From Hyphomonas sediminis (GTDB lineage: Bacteria; Pseudomonadota; Alphaproteobacteria; Caulobacterales; Hyphomonadaceae): a stretch of DNA of 64,000 bases. Both the position numbers and the translations under genes were made by a program. The stretch spans positions 1,054,001 through 1,118,000 of the forward strand of contig NZ_JAIEZP010000001.1 in assembly GCF_019679475.1 (NCBI RefSeq). Reading direction: 5' to 3'. This document shows, piece after piece, positions 63,578 to 64,000 of the stretch (the stretch's first letter is position 1; each line of letters opens with the position of its first letter). Below the pieces are notes generated by a model that was not told where the DNA came from, did not search any database, and saw nothing but the letters and a program-made list of their open reading frames with translations.

Positions 63578-64000
63578 TCAGGATTTCTCGTCAGAAGATC
63601 CGGCGCGACGCACAGCGTCCGCCATGCTTGCTTTGGCACTACCCGGCCGCAAGGGCTGAGGCTGGCCGGGGCCGGGTGCCCAACCAGACAGATGCACGAT
63701 CTCGAAGGTGGCGCGCAGACGGCCATCGGGTTCGACGTAGCGTTCCTGATATAGCTCCATCGCGCGAAACAGCACGCGGCGCGGCAGCGGGCGGCCGACG
63801 CCCCGGGCGAAGGCGGCCCGCTCACCCATGCCTTTCAAGTCTTCAAACAGCTTTGCCGCCGACCGGTAGCGTACGGTGACGGTGTCCCTGTCCGCGACGG
63901 GCAGGGCAAAGCCTGCGCGCTGGAGCAGGCCCGCCATATCCCGCAGCCCTGGCAGAGGGGAGAGGCGGGGGCTCAGGCCGCCGGCAAGTTCGGCTTCCGC
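63578..64000 (-). CDS. class I SAM methyltransferase, C-terminal part (NDUFAF5-like), cut by the right edge
   Basis: About 140 C-terminal codons are visible and the start lies beyond the window. The region reads LRDMAGLLQRAGFALPVADRD, then LFEDLKGMGERAAF and RATFEIVHLSGWAPGPGQPQ with LRPGSAKASMADAV at the end, as in the BioC/NDUFAF5-like methyltransferases of alphaproteobacteria. The SAM-binding domain is not in view. It ends 5 bp after the pilin gene, converging on it. Confidence 0.85.
   Translation of the reverse strand, partial: AEAELAGGLSPRLSPLPGLRDMAGLLQRAGFALPVADRDTVTVRYRSAAKLFEDLKGMGERAAFARGVGRPLPRRVLFRAMELYQERYVEPDGRLRATFEIVHLSGWAPGPGQPQPLRPGSAKASMADAVRRAGSSDEKS

Overview
The window is a dense, GC-rich (clearly above 55% by eye) bacterial chromosome segment with short intergenic gaps and many 1-4 bp gene overlaps. 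Gene content and order point to an alphaproteobacterium. The hemC-hemD-mitofilin-hemY operon, the envC-ctpA-divergent polysaccharide deacetylase-rppH run, a Cys-free L31 and a NDUFAF5-like methyltransferase are typical of that class. I infer the Hyphomonadaceae/Caulobacterales neighbourhood from general resemblance; no 16S rRNA is present to prove it.

Layout. 0-9.3 kb: the end of a DUF885 peptidase, an ABC exporter, a glutamine amidotransferase, then sugar-phosphate genes (phosphohexomutase, UDP-glucose dehydrogenase, transaldolase-like), thiD and a PhzF-like isomerase. 9.3-13.7 kb: tRNA-Thr(CGT) and the haem operon on the minus strand, with an alphaproteobacterial Mic60/mitofilin homologue inside it. 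13.8-18.3 kb: a second DUF885 peptidase (lipoprotein), acyl-CoA dehydrogenase, DsbB and ExoD-like proteins. 18.3-20.9 kb: tRNA-Leu(CAA) carrying a 2.5-kb genomic-island remnant bounded by direct repeats of the tRNA 3' end. It holds an AlpA-like regulator, the front part of a PLD/SNF2-type helicase gene and the front half of a tyrosine-integrase gene, the last two joined tail to tail by an apparent deletion. 20.9-33.4 kb: thpR, Bax-inhibitor-1 protein, mdh, small envelope proteins, the envelope run envC/ctpA/deacetylase/rppH, a hydrolase and folE. 33.8-41.9 kb: cysS, histidine phosphatase, second ExoD, a NifU/IscU-like protein, yidD, thrS, O-antigen ligase, glycosyltransferase and rpmE. 42-49.9 kb: a second ABC exporter, an unlisted 53-codon membrane gene, a repeat-rich stretch around an unknown gene, a Baeyer-Villiger-type monooxygenase, a DUF2975/XRE pair behind a perfect palindrome, an inositol-monophosphatase-family gene, thiE and small membrane proteins. 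49.9-57.8 kb: M3 peptidase lipoprotein and the lower-glycolysis operon gap-pgk-fba (class I). 57.9-64 kb: secA, divergent from a translationally coupled run of PPIase lipoprotein, argJ, mutT and a Flp pilin, ending in a truncated methyltransferase gene.

Most of the window is housekeeping DNA. The parts that deserve attention are the eroded island at tRNA-Leu with its paired 43-bp internal repeats, the repeat cluster at 44.1-45.2 kb, two strong palindromes that look like operators (26.75 and 46.79 kb), the Mic60 homologue, and a few small or unassigned genes (53-aa membrane protein, HEPN-like protein, lone Flp pilin). I did not find an intact new multigene system.
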